Source: JBBQVS01 sp964250805 (GTDB lineage: Bacteria; Chloroflexota; Ktedonobacteria; Ktedonobacterales; Ktedonobacteraceae). From it: DNA of 64,000 nucleotides. Both the position numbers and the translations under genes were made by a program. The notes beneath the pieces were generated by a model, which was not told the origin of the DNA, ran no database searches, and saw only the letters and a program-made list of their open reading frames with translations. Position 1 is the first letter of the stretch; each line of letters starts with the position of its first letter. The stretch is taken from positions 1 to 64,000 of the forward strand of contig CAXUHG010000017.1 of assembly GCA_964250805.1 (NCBI GenBank), given 5' to 3'. This document shows positions 1 through 9,028 of this stretch, piece after piece.

Positions 1-78
1 CACATGGAATATAGTCAGGTGTCGCTGTCCGCTTTCAATCTCCATGCAATGCATACATAAAGTAGCTACAGGTAACGC

Positions 79-116
79 GGGGCGCAGGTGACACACCTGC
101 GCCCCTCTTTTTTATT
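79..116 (+). terminator. Intrinsic terminator of an upstream gene
   Basis: A perfect 12-bp stem (79-90 with 94-105) closes on a 3-nt loop and is followed by a T-rich tract (106-116). The gene it ends lies outside the window. It separates that gene from metG. Confidence 0.85.
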
Positions 117-146
117 CTTCAAACACGCAGCAATAAGAGGTAACGT

Positions 147-1706
147 ATGACTGATGAAAAAAGCAATACACAAAAATACTACATTACAACGGCGATAGAT
201 TATCCAAACGCCCCACCGCATATTGGGCATGCGCTAGAAAAAGTTGCCGCCGACGTAATCGCACGTCATCACCGTTTGCTAGGGCATGATACGTACTTTA
301 GCATTGGCCTTGATGAGAACAGCCAGCATGTAGTACGTGCGGCTAGGTCGAACGGACTTGATCCCCTGGAATGGGTGCAACGGCTGGATGAGGCATTCCG
401 TTTAGCATGGTCGAAGCTCGATATCTCGAACGATTACTGGATGCGTACAACCGAAGTTCGACACCGAAGAGCGTCGCAGGAGATGTTTCAACGCGCATGG
501 GACAAAGGCGACATCTATTCATCGCTCTATTCTGGCTGGTACTGTCCCAACGATAACACCTTTTATACAAGCGATGAACTGGTGAATGGACGTTGCCCAA
601 ATCATCCTTCAATCGTTCCTGAGTGGCTGGAAGAGGAAAACTACTTTTTTGCGCTCTCGAAATACACGGATCGTTTGCTTGCTCATATCGAGGCGCATCC
701 AGAGTTTATCGTTCCAGCCAATAGACGCGCTGAGGTGGTTGGCCTTCTCAAACAAGGCTTACGCGACTTCTCGGTCTCGCGTCGAGTGCGTTCAGAACTG
801 GGAACGTGGGGTATTCCTGTCCCTGTCAATCCCGAACACGTTGTCTACGTCTGGTTCGATGCCTTGACCAATTACTTAACAGCGGTAGGCTTCCCCGATG
901 ACTCGCAAAAATTCGCACACTACTGGCCCGCTGATGCTCATGTGATAGGCAAGGACATCACGCGCTTTCACTGTCTCTACTGGCCTGCCATGCTGCTGTC
1001 TGCCGATTTACCATTGCCAAAGCAGGTCGCTGTGCATGGCTTCATCACGCTCGATGGGCAGCGCATCTCGAAGACTACGGGCAATACAATTGATCCTGTG
1101 GCACTCGTCGATGAGGTTGGTGTCGATGCCGTGCGCTACTCATTGCTACGCAATCTCTTATTTACCTCAGATGGCAACTTTTCAATGACTGAATTGATTC
1201 GTAGCTATAACGAAGAACTAGGCAACGACCTCGGTAATCTGCTTAATCGCGTCGTCTCAATGATACAACGTTACCGGAAAGGTTCCATTCCAACGTCGAA
1301 GGCGATTACCAAACGAGAAGAGGACTTACAGCGCGTCGCAACCGAGACGCGACAGGCGGTGGCACATGCCCTTGGTGCGTGGGATATTGGTGGCGCACTT
1401 GGCGTCGTTTGGCAACTCGTGCGCCGCGTGAACCAGTATATCGAGCAATCCGAACCGTGGAAACTGGCAAAACGGGTGGAACAGCAAGAACAACTCGACA
1501 CGGTACTTTACTCGGCAGCCGAGGCATTACGGCTCATCGCACTATTGCTTGCGCCCTTTCTGCCAACGACAAGCAACCGTATTCTTGCTCAACTTGGCAA
1601 CGATGAAGGAGTGCGTTCAAATGCCTGGATACAGGACACCACATGGGGACACAACACCTTGACAACTGTCGTCCCTGGCAACCTCCTGTTCCCACGCATT
1701 GAATGA
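147..1706 (+). CDS. metG: Methionyl-tRNA synthetase
   Basis: Charges tRNA-Met with methionine in the cytoplasm. The 519-residue protein is a class I synthetase: the HIGH signature is intact (H25-I-G-H28 in a PPHIGHAL context) and the KMSKS loop appears as R306-I-S-K-T. A connective-peptide region follows the HIGH block with a CPN...CPNHP pattern. The alpha-helical anticodon-binding domain occupies roughly residues 360-500. There is no C-terminal tRNA-binding EMAP-like domain, as expected for the short, monomeric type of about 510-520 residues. ATG at 147 is preceded by AAGAGG about 7 nt upstream. The gene stands alone between a terminator and a palindromic repeat. Confidence 0.97.
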   Translation: MTDEKSNTQKYYITTAIDYPNAPPHIGHALEKVAADVIARHHRLLGHDTYFSIGLDENSQHVVRAARSNGLDPLEWVQRLDEAFRLAWSKLDISNDYWMRTTEVRHRRASQEMFQRAWDKGDIYSSLYSGWYCPNDNTFYTSDELVNGRCPNHPSIVPEWLEEENYFFALSKYTDRLLAHIEAHPEFIVPANRRAEVVGLLKQGLRDFSVSRRVRSELGTWGIPVPVNPEHVVYVWFDALTNYLTAVGFPDDSQKFAHYWPADAHVIGKDITRFHCLYWPAMLLSADLPLPKQVAVHGFITLDGQRISKTTGNTIDPVALVDEVGVDAVRYSLLRNLLFTSDGNFSMTELIRSYNEELGNDLGNLLNRVVSMIQRYRKGSIPTSKAITKREEDLQRVATETRQAVAHALGAWDIGGALGVVWQLVRRVNQYIEQSEPWKLAKRVEQQEQLDTVLYSAAEALRLIALLLAPFLPTTSNRILAQLGNDEGVRSNAWIQDTTWGHNTLTTVVPGNLLFPRIE

Positions 1707-1716
1707 GCAACCAACA

Positions 1717-1872
1717 ATGAATTTCGTAGGGACCAGATGTATCGCGTCCATTGCGTGATTTATCGCGCGAGATCATGTCTGATATGGCTCATATTCATAT
1801 ATAGGGTTAGTAAAGATTTCGCGCAATGAATTGCGCCTCGGACGCGATACATCTGGTCCCTACGAAATTCAT
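1717..1872. repeat. Palindromic GTAGGGACC element, full copy (subtype A)
   Basis: A perfect 33-bp inverted repeat (1717-1749 against 1840-1872) encloses about 90 bp of unique sequence. The conserved core is GTAGGGACCAGA followed by TGTATCGCGTCC. It has no ORF of its own and sits between metG and an ABC transporter gene. It matches copies at 33092, 37491, 40190, 46243 and 54757. It looks like a non-autonomous MITE/REP-like element. Confidence 0.85.
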
Positions 1873-1900
1873 CATTTGATACAACAAAAGGAGCATACTC

Positions 1901-2940
1901 ATGGCAATCATCGAAGTGAATCAGCTGGCAAAGACATTTAGAAGCCGAGAACGCACAGCGGGACTCAGCGGTAGCCTACGCTCACTTGTGGCACCACGCT
2001 ACCGTGAGCGGAAGGCGGTGAAGCGTATTAGCTTTACGCTTGAGGCTGGTGAGGTGCTGGCATTTATCGGACCAAATGGTGCGGGCAAATCTACCACGAT
2101 CAAGATGCTCACCGGTATTCTCTACCCAACAGGTGGCTCAGCTCACGTTTTGGGTTTAACGCCTTGGCAACAACGGCGCGAACTGGCCTACTCCATATCG
2201 AGCGTCTTCGGGCAGAAGTCGCAGTTGTGGTATCACCTGCCGCCGCAGGATACCTTCAACTTGTTGGCGCACATCTACGAGCTAGACCCGTTGGAGTATC
2301 GCAAGCGGCGCGACTTCCTGATCGACGTGTTCGATATCAGCGAATACATATGCACACCCACGCGCAAACTAAGTCTTGGTGAACGCATGCGTTGCGAACT
2401 GGCGGCTGCCTTGTTGCATAAACCAAGCGTGATTTTCCTGGACGAGCCGACGATTGGGCTGGATGTCATCGCCAAGCAGCGTATCCGCGAACTGATTGGT
2501 CAGTTGAACGTGGAAGAGGGATTAAGTGTTCTCCTTACGTCTCACGACGCCGGAGATGTCGAACAAGTGTGCCGCCGAGCCATCGTTATCAATCATGGCG
2601 ACATTATTCTTGACGCGCCCGTTGCGACATTGAAGCGTGACTACTTGAAAACTAAGACGGTTGACCTATTGTTGGGAGAACCTGCTCAATCCCTGTTAAA
2701 AATAGATACAACCACAGGAGCGCAACGCCTGAGCGTACAAACGTTTGGCTCTATTTACGAAGAGTTGCTGGATACGGCGGGTGTAAGCATTGTAAAGGCA
2801 AAAGGCTACGGCCTGAAACTAGAGATAGACACGACACGCAATCCCTTAGAACCGATCATTGCGGCGATTATGCAGCAGTGTCATATTCAGGACATGACCA
2901 TCACCGATCCGCCGATGGAGGAGATTATCGCGGCAATCTA
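1901..2940 (+). CDS. ABC transporter ATP-binding protein, 3' end lost in assembly gap
   Basis: ATPase subunit of an ABC-2 type transporter resembling the three-gene family COG4586/4587/3694 (role unknown, probably export). About 347 residues are readable. The Walker A is GPNGAGKST (near residue 60), the Q-loop lies in SSVFGQKSQ, the signature is the variant LSLGE, Walker B is VIFLDEP and the H-loop is LTSHD. ATG at 1901 follows AAAAGGAG. The reading frame enters a 100-N gap right after EEIIAAI, close to where such ATPases normally end. The apparent continuation beyond the gap is permease sequence, so a single ATPase-permease fusion should not be inferred. Confidence 0.9.
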
Positions 2941-3040
2941 NNNNNNNNNNNNNNNNNNNNNNNNNNNNNNNNNNNNNNNNNNNNNNNNNNNNNNNNNNNN
3001 NNNNNNNNNNNNNNNNNNNNNNNNNNNNNNNNNNNNNNNN
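2941..3040. other. Assembly gap (100 N)
   Basis: A run of exactly 100 N, a conventional placeholder for unknown length. The left flank is the end of an ATPase, the right flank the second half of a permease. About 120-130 permease residues of a typical 260-residue protein are missing, so the true gap is probably near 400 bp. Confidence 0.95.
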
Positions 3041-3454
3041 CTAGCTCTGCTCATTGGAGGACTGCCTCACTTTACATGGCAAGGTGTGCTGGCGTATCCG
3101 CTTGTCGTCTTGCTAGCGTTCGGCATTGAGTTCGTGTGCTACTTCGCAATCGGACTGTTGGCTTTCTGGACGGAGGAGACGCAAGCATTCGCCTTTCTAT
3201 ATAGCCGCTTGACGCTGGTGCTTGGTGGTGTACTGGCACCGTTGGAGATTTTTCCACAACCGCTACGTAGTATCGCGCAGGCTTTACCATTCAGCACAAT
3301 TCTCTACGCACCTGCACGCACGCTGGTTCACTTTGAATGGGACCGTTTCGGCTGGACACTGCTACAACAAGGCGTAACGCTATTGGTCGGGAGTGTGCTG
3401 CTGTTCGGGCTGTATTCGCTGGCGATGCGACGCGTCAACATCAATGGAGGATAG
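3041..3454 (+). CDS. ABC-2 type permease (COG4587-like), 5' end lost in assembly gap
   Basis: The 137 readable residues are the C-terminal half of an integral membrane permease. They contain about four hydrophobic segments, beginning at LALLIGG and ending near the short basic tail MRRVNINGG. The position between an ATPase of COG4586 type and a second permease of COG3694 type fits the first permease of that trio. The stop at 3452-3454 lies 3 nt before the next start, and the next gene's ribosome-binding site GGAGG is inside the last codons, so the genes are translationally linked. Confidence 0.8.
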   Translation, partial: LALLIGGLPHFTWQGVLAYPLVVLLAFGIEFVCYFAIGLLAFWTEETQAFAFLYSRLTLVLGGVLAPLEIFPQPLRSIAQALPFSTILYAPARTLVHFEWDRFGWTLLQQGVTLLVGSVLLFGLYSLAMRRVNINGG

Positions 3455-3457
3455 GGT

Positions 3458-4255
3458 ATGTTCAAGAGAAGTATAAGTACATTGCGCTTCATCGGCGTAT
3501 ATGCCGTTGCGAATTTGCAATCGTCATTAGAGTATCGCACCGCGTTCTTCGTGCAGGTAATTGCAATGGCTGCGAACGACTCCCTGTGGCTCTTTTTCTG
3601 GTGGACCTACTTTCACCAGTTCCCGCTAGTACATGGCTGGCAGAATACCGATGTCGTCATTCTGTGGTCGGTCTCTGCATGTGGTTATGGCCTGAGTGTT
3701 GCTGTATTCGGCAATGCCAGTAAATTATCATCTTTAATCATGCGCGGTAGCCTTGACGCGTACCTCGGTATGCCGCGCTACGTCCTGTTGCACATTATCA
3801 TTGCCGCATCCGATCCGACGGCATTGGGTGATATTCTCTTTGCCGTCGGAGCCTACACAGCGTTTTTACGCCCCGATATACTACACATGGGGTTATTCCT
3901 GCTCTTGGCTGTGTTCGTCTGTCTCATCTTTACCTCTTTCTTCGTCTTGCTCGGTTCCTTAGCGTTCTTTCTGGGCAACACCGAAGGACTGGTGCAACAG
4001 ATGTTTGGCGCATTGATCTCGTTCAGCACCTACCCGATGGACGTTTTTCAGGGTGCTGTCCGTCTGCTGCTCTTTACCGTCATTCCAGCAGGTTTCATCT
4101 CGTTCATACCCCTGCAACTGCTTCATCAGTTCTCGTGGCTGCTACTCGGCGCACTAGCAGGCTTTACTGTGTTGTTTGTTGGTATTGCGGCAGGAGTGTT
4201 TCATCTCGGATTGCGCCGTTATGAGAGTGGGAACTTGATGGGAATGCAGGGATAG
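3458..4255 (+). CDS. ABC-2 type permease (COG3694-like)
   Basis: A 265-residue polytopic membrane protein with about six hydrophobic segments. It is likely the second permease of the transporter encoded by the two preceding genes. The N-terminus is amphipathic (MFKRSISTLRF), and the TM core includes the DSLWLFFWW stretch, typical of this family. It starts 3 nt after the preceding stop, with GGAGG as ribosome-binding site. No substrate can be deduced. It is the last gene of the operon; the next gene is on the other strand. Confidence 0.85.
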   Translation: MFKRSISTLRFIGVYAVANLQSSLEYRTAFFVQVIAMAANDSLWLFFWWTYFHQFPLVHGWQNTDVVILWSVSACGYGLSVAVFGNASKLSSLIMRGSLDAYLGMPRYVLLHIIIAASDPTALGDILFAVGAYTAFLRPDILHMGLFLLLAVFVCLIFTSFFVLLGSLAFFLGNTEGLVQQMFGALISFSTYPMDVFQGAVRLLLFTVIPAGFISFIPLQLLHQFSWLLLGALAGFTVLFVGIAAGVFHLGLRRYESGNLMGMQG

Positions 4256-4267
4256 CGGGAAGGCTTG

Positions 4268-4576
4268 CTAAAATCGGTTGTTTCGTTTCCTGATTCCTTG
4301 AATAAGGAGATTGCCGACAATGACAAGGATAACAATAGCAACAAATGAGCCAATCCCAATAATGACGCTTTGGTTAGCTGTCCCAATTATTGTATTTAAT
4401 AGAATGGCGAAAAGGATGACAAAGGACGAAAGTTGTGCTGATGAACCAGCATCTGTTAAGCTATAGGGTTCCGTGTCTGGAACTCTGCGTCTTCCAAAGA
4501 AAAAGTGACTTGTTGGTTGCGTAGGTCTTAATTCTGTTTCGCTTCGTGTATCTGAATCGTAAGAATTCTGATTCAT
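4268..4576 (-). CDS. Small two-helix membrane protein, unknown function
   Basis: Not a recognised family. The 102 residues have a polar N-terminal half with an FFFGRRR patch, then two hydrophobic helices (about residues 50-70 and 74-95) and a basic tail (IRKRNNRF), suggesting a hairpin in the cytoplasmic membrane. The ribosome-binding site is weak. The region is AT-richer than its neighbours. It converges on the ABC operon. Membrane-helix content argues for a real gene, but no partner is evident. Confidence 0.55.
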   Translation of the reverse strand: MNQNSYDSDTRSETELRPTQPTSHFFFGRRRVPDTEPYSLTDAGSSAQLSSFVILFAILLNTIIGTANQSVIIGIGSFVAIVILVIVGNLLIQGIRKRNNRF

Positions 4577-4779
4577 AAAAATCTTTACTACATTTTACTA
4601 ATCATTTTTATTACTGATTGTTATAAACATATAGCATGTCGCTTTCCGAATTGTCAAGGGGTACTATGGTCGAAAACAATGGCTTGACACTACTAACTTC
4701 TTACCATAAAAAATATATCATAGAGACATGTCATGAAGACAGGTCATTATGGATTTTCGAGACACAGGAAACATACACA

Positions 4780-4977
4780 ATGCTGTACGAACTGATTATT
4801 CTTGCACAACTTATGCGGCAACCAGCGCATGGGTATCTTATAGCCAAAATTATTAACGATATGATTGGTCCCTATGCTCATGTGAGCAATGGGTGACTTT
4901 ATCCTTTATTAGCAAAATTGGAGAAGTCGGGTTTGATTGCGCTGCATATTCATCAGAAGCTCATACAAAGGTACTAA
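4780..4977 (+). pseudogene. PadR-family regulator, inactivated by an in-frame stop
   Basis: ATG at 4780 begins MLYELIILAQLMRQPAHGY, a good match to the start of PadR wHTH regulators. The reading frame hits TGA at 4894-4896. Reading through gives LYPLLAKLEKSGLI, the next block of the same domain, so the stop replaces one residue in the conserved G-[S/T]-L-Y-P motif; a TCA-to-TGA change would explain it. The frame then ends at 4975-4977, well short of a full PadR protein, so the 3' end is also lost. It lies upstream of the marR-ABC operon and may be its former local regulator. Confidence 0.8.
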
Positions 4978-5024
4978 ATGTACCTTAAATATTTTCACAA
5001 CATATTGATTGTGCCTCGTACCTC

Positions 5025-5090
5025 TTGACACGTAACCCCTAAATAACGTATAAATTATTTAGCAAGCAAAATAATAGCGTGCTAAATAAT
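5025..5090 (+). promoter_or_regulatory. Promoter and operator of the marR-ABC operon
   Basis: TTGACA (5025-5030), an 18-nt spacer and TATAAA (5049-5054) form a strong sigma-70-type promoter. Starting at the last base of the -10 box, an 11-bp perfect inverted repeat (5054-5064 with 5080-5090, ATTATTTAGCA / TGCTAAATAAT) spans the expected transcription start. This placement suits autorepression by the MarR protein encoded just downstream. Confidence 0.8.
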
Positions 5091-5104
5091 AGCAAGTGAA
5101 AGAC

Positions 5105-5611
5105 ATGAACATCGAACCAAACAACAACCTTGGTTACTGGCTTTTCTATGCACAACGCTGTGTTGAGTATGCGTTTACCAACATGCTGCAAAAAGTCTGT
5201 GTTGAGCAAGGAAAATCCTATGTTGTGACTCCATCACAATGGGGAGCTTTAGCACTGTTAGCCAGTGGTGACGGCATGACCATCGGTGCAATTAGTCAGC
5301 AGCGGGGAATAGATGCGGCAACCGTCACAGGAATTATCAAGCGGCTTGAGCAAAGTGGATTGGTCGAACGTCGTCATGACCGCGAAGATCGCCGCGTTGT
5401 GAAAGTGTACCTGACTACGGAAGGAGAAGAAATCGTTGAGATTCTCAATCCAATGGTAGGAGCTTTCAACGACGAGATGCTGGCAGACTTCTCAGCAGAA
5501 GACCGTGATATGTTTCTGAAGCACTTACAACACATCATTGTCAATCTGACTGATGATACCAGAGAGACAGGCGACCGTTTCAAGCTTATCCCCGCTAACC
5601 TGGATTTTTAA
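5105..5611 (+). CDS. MarR-family transcriptional regulator
   Basis: A 168-residue winged-helix regulator, probably the repressor of the ABC exporter operon it heads. The recognition helix region (GIDAATVTGIIKRLEQSGLV) is followed by the family-typical wing RRHDREDRRVVKVYLT. Flanking helices form the dimer interface. A GTG at 5096 is also possible, but ATG at 5105 has better spacing to GTGAAAG. Three exporter genes follow in the same direction after 91 bp. The ligand is unknown; MarR/ABC exporter pairs commonly answer drugs or phenolics. Confidence 0.9.
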   Translation: MNIEPNNNLGYWLFYAQRCVEYAFTNMLQKVCVEQGKSYVVTPSQWGALALLASGDGMTIGAISQQRGIDAATVTGIIKRLEQSGLVERRHDREDRRVVKVYLTTEGEEIVEILNPMVGAFNDEMLADFSAEDRDMFLKHLQHIIVNLTDDTRETGDRFKLIPANLDF

Positions 5612-5627
5612 TTATCGGTAAGAAAAT

Positions 5628-5677
5628 GTAGGGGCCTGATTTATCACGCCCCACGCACGTGCGAAGCAAGGTGCGTG
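5628..5677. repeat. Degenerate half-copy of the palindromic element plus short hairpin
   Basis: Positions 5628-5652 read GTAGGGGCC followed by TGATTTATCACGCCCC, a diverged left arm of the element. It merges with a 7-bp hairpin (5652-5658 with 5671-5677). It lies inside the marR-ABC operon, between marR and the ATPase gene. An effect on the transcript is possible but not shown. Confidence 0.5.
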
Positions 5678-5702
5678 TTTCTCATAAAGAAAGAAGGATT
5701 GT

Positions 5703-6686
5703 ATGAGTCAAGAAAGAGTATTGACCGTGCCACAACAAGGAAATGTTGCCGACGACGCTGTTCCAGCGATTGAGATACGCGACCTGTCCAAAACATTTGG
5801 CGATTTCCACGCCGTCGATTCCTTGACGCTCACGGTCAAGCAGGGCGAAGTCTTTGGTTTGCTGGGACCAAACGGTTCAGGCAAGACGACAACTATCAAT
5901 ATGATTAGTGGTTTGAGTGTGCCTACGAGTGGCGAGGTTAAGGTGCTTGGCTATGATGTACGTCACAATGCACGAGCAGTGCGCCAGATTCTTGGTGCGG
6001 TGCCACAGGAGACCGCGTTGTATGAGGAGCTATCGGCATGGACCAACATGGACTTCCATGCCGACCTGTTTGGCATTCCCGCACGAGAAAAGAAGCAGCG
6101 TATCAACGATATGTTGGAGCTTGTGCAGCTTGCGGACCGCAAAAAATCACGCGTGAGCACATTCTCCGGCGGCATGAAACGTCGTCTTGCACTCGGACGC
6201 GCCCTACTGCATAATCCTAAGTTGATCTATCTCGACGAGCCAACGCTAGGTGTCGATGTGCAGGCACGTCGCGCCATCTGGGACTACATTCTCTCGCTGC
6301 GCGATCAAGGCAAGACCGTTCTGATTACCACCAACTATCTTGAAGAGGCGCAGGCATTGTGTGATCGTCTGGCAATCATTGATTCCGGCAAATTGATTGC
6401 CGTCGATACGCCAGAGCATCTCAAGCAGATCTATGGTGGTAGCGTGATTGAGCTAGAGACCGCGCACGTCATTTCTGCGATAGATAAGATACGCGCTCTG
6501 GATGGCATCAAAGAGGCGAAGCAAGAGCAGACGCATTTGACCATCACCACACAGGGTACAGCCAACGTGGTACCACAGATTATCAACATCGTGTCGCAAG
6601 AAGGCGATATCCGCGATATTGTAATCCGTGAACCCAACCTCGACGAAATCTTCTTACAACTAACCGGCACCGAGTTGCGCGACTAA
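5703..6686 (+). CDS. ABC exporter ATP-binding protein (DrrA/NatA-like)
   Basis: A 327-residue ATPase that would power the two following permeases. Walker A is GPNGSGKTTT (about residue 57), the signature is FSGGMKRRLA, Walker B is LIYLDEPTLG and the switch region is ITTNYLEEA. The C-terminal extension after residue 230, ending in LDEIFLQLTG, is typical of DrrA-type export ATPases. ATG follows AAGAAGGA. The gene is second in the marR operon and 13 nt from the next gene. Confidence 0.93.
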   Translation: MSQERVLTVPQQGNVADDAVPAIEIRDLSKTFGDFHAVDSLTLTVKQGEVFGLLGPNGSGKTTTINMISGLSVPTSGEVKVLGYDVRHNARAVRQILGAVPQETALYEELSAWTNMDFHADLFGIPAREKKQRINDMLELVQLADRKKSRVSTFSGGMKRRLALGRALLHNPKLIYLDEPTLGVDVQARRAIWDYILSLRDQGKTVLITTNYLEEAQALCDRLAIIDSGKLIAVDTPEHLKQIYGGSVIELETAHVISAIDKIRALDGIKEAKQEQTHLTITTQGTANVVPQIINIVSQEGDIRDIVIREPNLDEIFLQLTGTELRD

Positions 6687-6699
6687 AAGGGGAAAAATT

Positions 6700-7812
6700 A
6701 TGTCCCGAATTATGTACAACCTACGAGTCATTTGGGCTTGTATGAAAAAAGATATTCGAGTCTCGCTTACTGACCGCGTGTTTGTGATTCTCGGTGTCTT
6801 CTTGCCAGTAAACTTTCTGGTGCTGTTCAGCCTGTTTGTGCTAAGTGGTGGTCAAGCACCCACTGCTGTTGTCATGAATGATACAGGACCATATGCACAA
6901 CAGTTTTATCAGTCAATGGCAGGAGCGCACTCGTTTCGTCTCCAAAAAACGAACAAGGATGAAGCCAATAGTCTTATTGAGGCTGGACGCATCGTCGCGG
7001 TTGTCACCATTCCAGCCAACTTTGATACCCAAATCAAGAATAATCAACCTGTGGCTGTGGATGTCGATATCAATAATCTCAATACCGACTTCACCAACGA
7101 TATTCGCCGTGCTGTGCCGCTCTCGATTACTTCGTTCTATGCGAAGGCATTTCCCAACGTTGTAACTATCGTGCCACAGGAGCATGATCAGTATCAGCAG
7201 GATACCGATTACATTCCGTATCTGACCGTCTCAATTCTCGTTATCGCGTTGGTTGTCGGTGGTCTTCTGCAATCAGGCACCTCGGCGGCGCGTGAATGGG
7301 AAAATTCGACGATGAAGGAATTGTTGCTCTCGCCCGCAAGTCGCTGGGCAGTCGTTACGGGAAAAATGCTTGGTGCGCTTGTAATGAGCCTTGCCTCAGT
7401 CGTAGTTGTGCTGGCTGTACTTATATTCATTATCGGTGTACATCCGCTACATTGGGGAGCGGTGATTGGCTTTACGTTACTTACACTTGCCATCTTTATC
7501 GCATTAGGGACGTTGCTGGGAACATTGCTCAAACAGCGACAAGCATTTACAGGATTGGCATTTGGTCTCGCGATTCCCCTTTTCTTTATCAGTGGTGCGT
7601 TCGGTCCAATCTCGTTCAATGTCCCTATCATCCAGGTTATCGCGCAAATCTTTCCTGTCTATTACGCGATTGTGTTACAGCAGTACGCCTTTCACGGTTT
7701 CGCCCTGAACACTTATGGCGTGGCGGCGAACACATTGATTTTATGTGGGTTTGCACTGGGTCTGATTCTGCTCTCGGCACTGGTGCTACGCCGTAGTACA
7801 GTTGCAAGCTAG
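6700..7812 (+). CDS. ABC-2 exporter permease with large external loop (YhgE/DrrB-like)
   Basis: The 370-residue protein has one N-terminal TM segment (about 27-48), a long extracytoplasmic domain of about 130 residues, then five C-terminal TM segments (from about residue 175), with the conserved AAREWENSTMKELLLSP loop. This is the architecture of ABC-2 permeases in drug and lipid exporters. GGGG precedes the ATG. The following gene is a paralogue of similar length, so the exporter is probably a heterodimer of two permeases and two ATPases. Confidence 0.9.
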   Translation: MSRIMYNLRVIWACMKKDIRVSLTDRVFVILGVFLPVNFLVLFSLFVLSGGQAPTAVVMNDTGPYAQQFYQSMAGAHSFRLQKTNKDEANSLIEAGRIVAVVTIPANFDTQIKNNQPVAVDVDINNLNTDFTNDIRRAVPLSITSFYAKAFPNVVTIVPQEHDQYQQDTDYIPYLTVSILVIALVVGGLLQSGTSAAREWENSTMKELLLSPASRWAVVTGKMLGALVMSLASVVVVLAVLIFIIGVHPLHWGAVIGFTLLTLAIFIALGTLLGTLLKQRQAFTGLAFGLAIPLFFISGAFGPISFNVPIIQVIAQIFPVYYAIVLQQYAFHGFALNTYGVAANTLILCGFALGLILLSALVLRRSTVAS

Positions 7813-7848
7813 TACCGATGCGACGTTTTTGATACAAGGAGTTTTAGC

Positions 7849-8955
7849 ATGACGTACTCTTTTCTACGCTCAGTATGGGCGATTCTAAGAAAAGATTTGC
7901 GAGTCTGGCTCAGCAATCGCCGCAATATCGCGGCAACTGTTGTTCCTCCAATCGCCTTTCTACTCATTCAAGCACTCGGTGCCGTTGCCGTGGGACGTAG
8001 CCCTGTTGCGCTCGTGACGATGGACTCAGGCCCAAAGGGGCAACAGATGCAGCAGATTTTGCATCAGGCTGATGTATTCCGCGTTACAGATGCTACACCT
8101 GCACAGGCAAAAAATCTGTACGATAACATTCAGGTTATCGCGATCATTACCATTCCAAGTGATTTTACACAGCGCGTCAACGCCCACGATCCGTCTCCGG
8201 TGATTGTGCGCGTCAATAACCTGAATCTCGATTTTACCAATGATGTGCGTCGCTCAGTGCCGGATGCCATCACGCAATTCTATCAAGCTCAGGGCAGTGC
8301 TAGTCCCATCAAGGTTGGCATACAGGAACAAGACCTGCGAGTGCGTGATGTAGAACTTTTCCAATACGCGGTACTCCCGACCATTATCCTACTGCTCACA
8401 CTTTCAGGCTTAGTGACGAGCAGCATTTCTACCGCTCGTGAGTGGGAGACAAAGACCGTCAAAGAGTTGCTACTCGCGCCCACATCACGAACCTCGATTA
8501 TTGTTGGGAAGGTGCTAGCGGGTTTTGTGACCACATTCCTGCTTGGCTTACTCGTGCTGTTACTGGGGGCGGCTCTCGATTGGACGCGACCTACAGGCAT
8601 CTACTGGCTTACGAGTATCATCGTTCTTGCGATGATTGCTCTGTTCAGCACGGGGCTAGGTGTTGCGTTAGGTGCCGCCTTGCAAAAGTCGCAACCTGTT
8701 ATCGCCATCTCAATCAACGTTGCCATCTACCTATTCTTCCTTGCAGGAGGCATCGGCGTCATCGCGTTTGAGCCGCTATGGTTACAGAATATCGCCGCCT
8801 ACGTACCGCTCACCTACGGCATTCATGCGCTAGGGCAAGCTGTCTTCTACAGTTCATCCGATCTTTTTGGGCGCGATATGCTTGTGCTGGGTGTGTGTGC
8901 GCTTGCGGCGTTGGGGTTGGGTGTGTTGTCAATGCGACGGGGGATTGCGAGCTAA
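7849..8955 (+). CDS. ABC-2 exporter permease, paralogue of the preceding gene
   Basis: A 368-residue protein with the same layout as its neighbour: one N-terminal TM helix, an external domain of about 130 residues, then TM helices carrying the loop TAREWETKTVKELLLAP. Corresponding motifs (NLNLDFTNDVRRSVP against NLNTDFTNDIRRAVP) show an ancient tandem duplication. It ends the marR operon, 9 nt before a terminator hairpin. Confidence 0.9.
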   Translation: MTYSFLRSVWAILRKDLRVWLSNRRNIAATVVPPIAFLLIQALGAVAVGRSPVALVTMDSGPKGQQMQQILHQADVFRVTDATPAQAKNLYDNIQVIAIITIPSDFTQRVNAHDPSPVIVRVNNLNLDFTNDVRRSVPDAITQFYQAQGSASPIKVGIQEQDLRVRDVELFQYAVLPTIILLLTLSGLVTSSISTAREWETKTVKELLLAPTSRTSIIVGKVLAGFVTTFLLGLLVLLLGAALDWTRPTGIYWLTSIIVLAMIALFSTGLGVALGAALQKSQPVIAISINVAIYLFFLAGGIGVIAFEPLWLQNIAAYVPLTYGIHALGQAVFYSSSDLFGRDMLVLGVCALAALGLGVLSMRRGIAS

Positions 8956-8964
8956 TAGATAAGG

Positions 8965-9000
8965 ACGAGTGAGGCAATCATGCAAAATTGCCTCACTCGT
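8965..9000 (+). terminator. Terminator of the marR-ABC operon
   Basis: A 14-bp perfect stem (8965-8978 with 8987-9000) with an 8-nt loop, followed by CTTTGTT. It also faces the end of the reverse-strand lipoprotein gene. Confidence 0.75.
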
Positions 9001-9028
9001 CTTTGTTAGCACATTGTTCGTCTCAGTG

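Noticed and set aside
1901..3454. One fused ABC ATPase-permease gene
   Set aside because: The join crosses 100 N; the family trio has separate genes and the permease part is incomplete.
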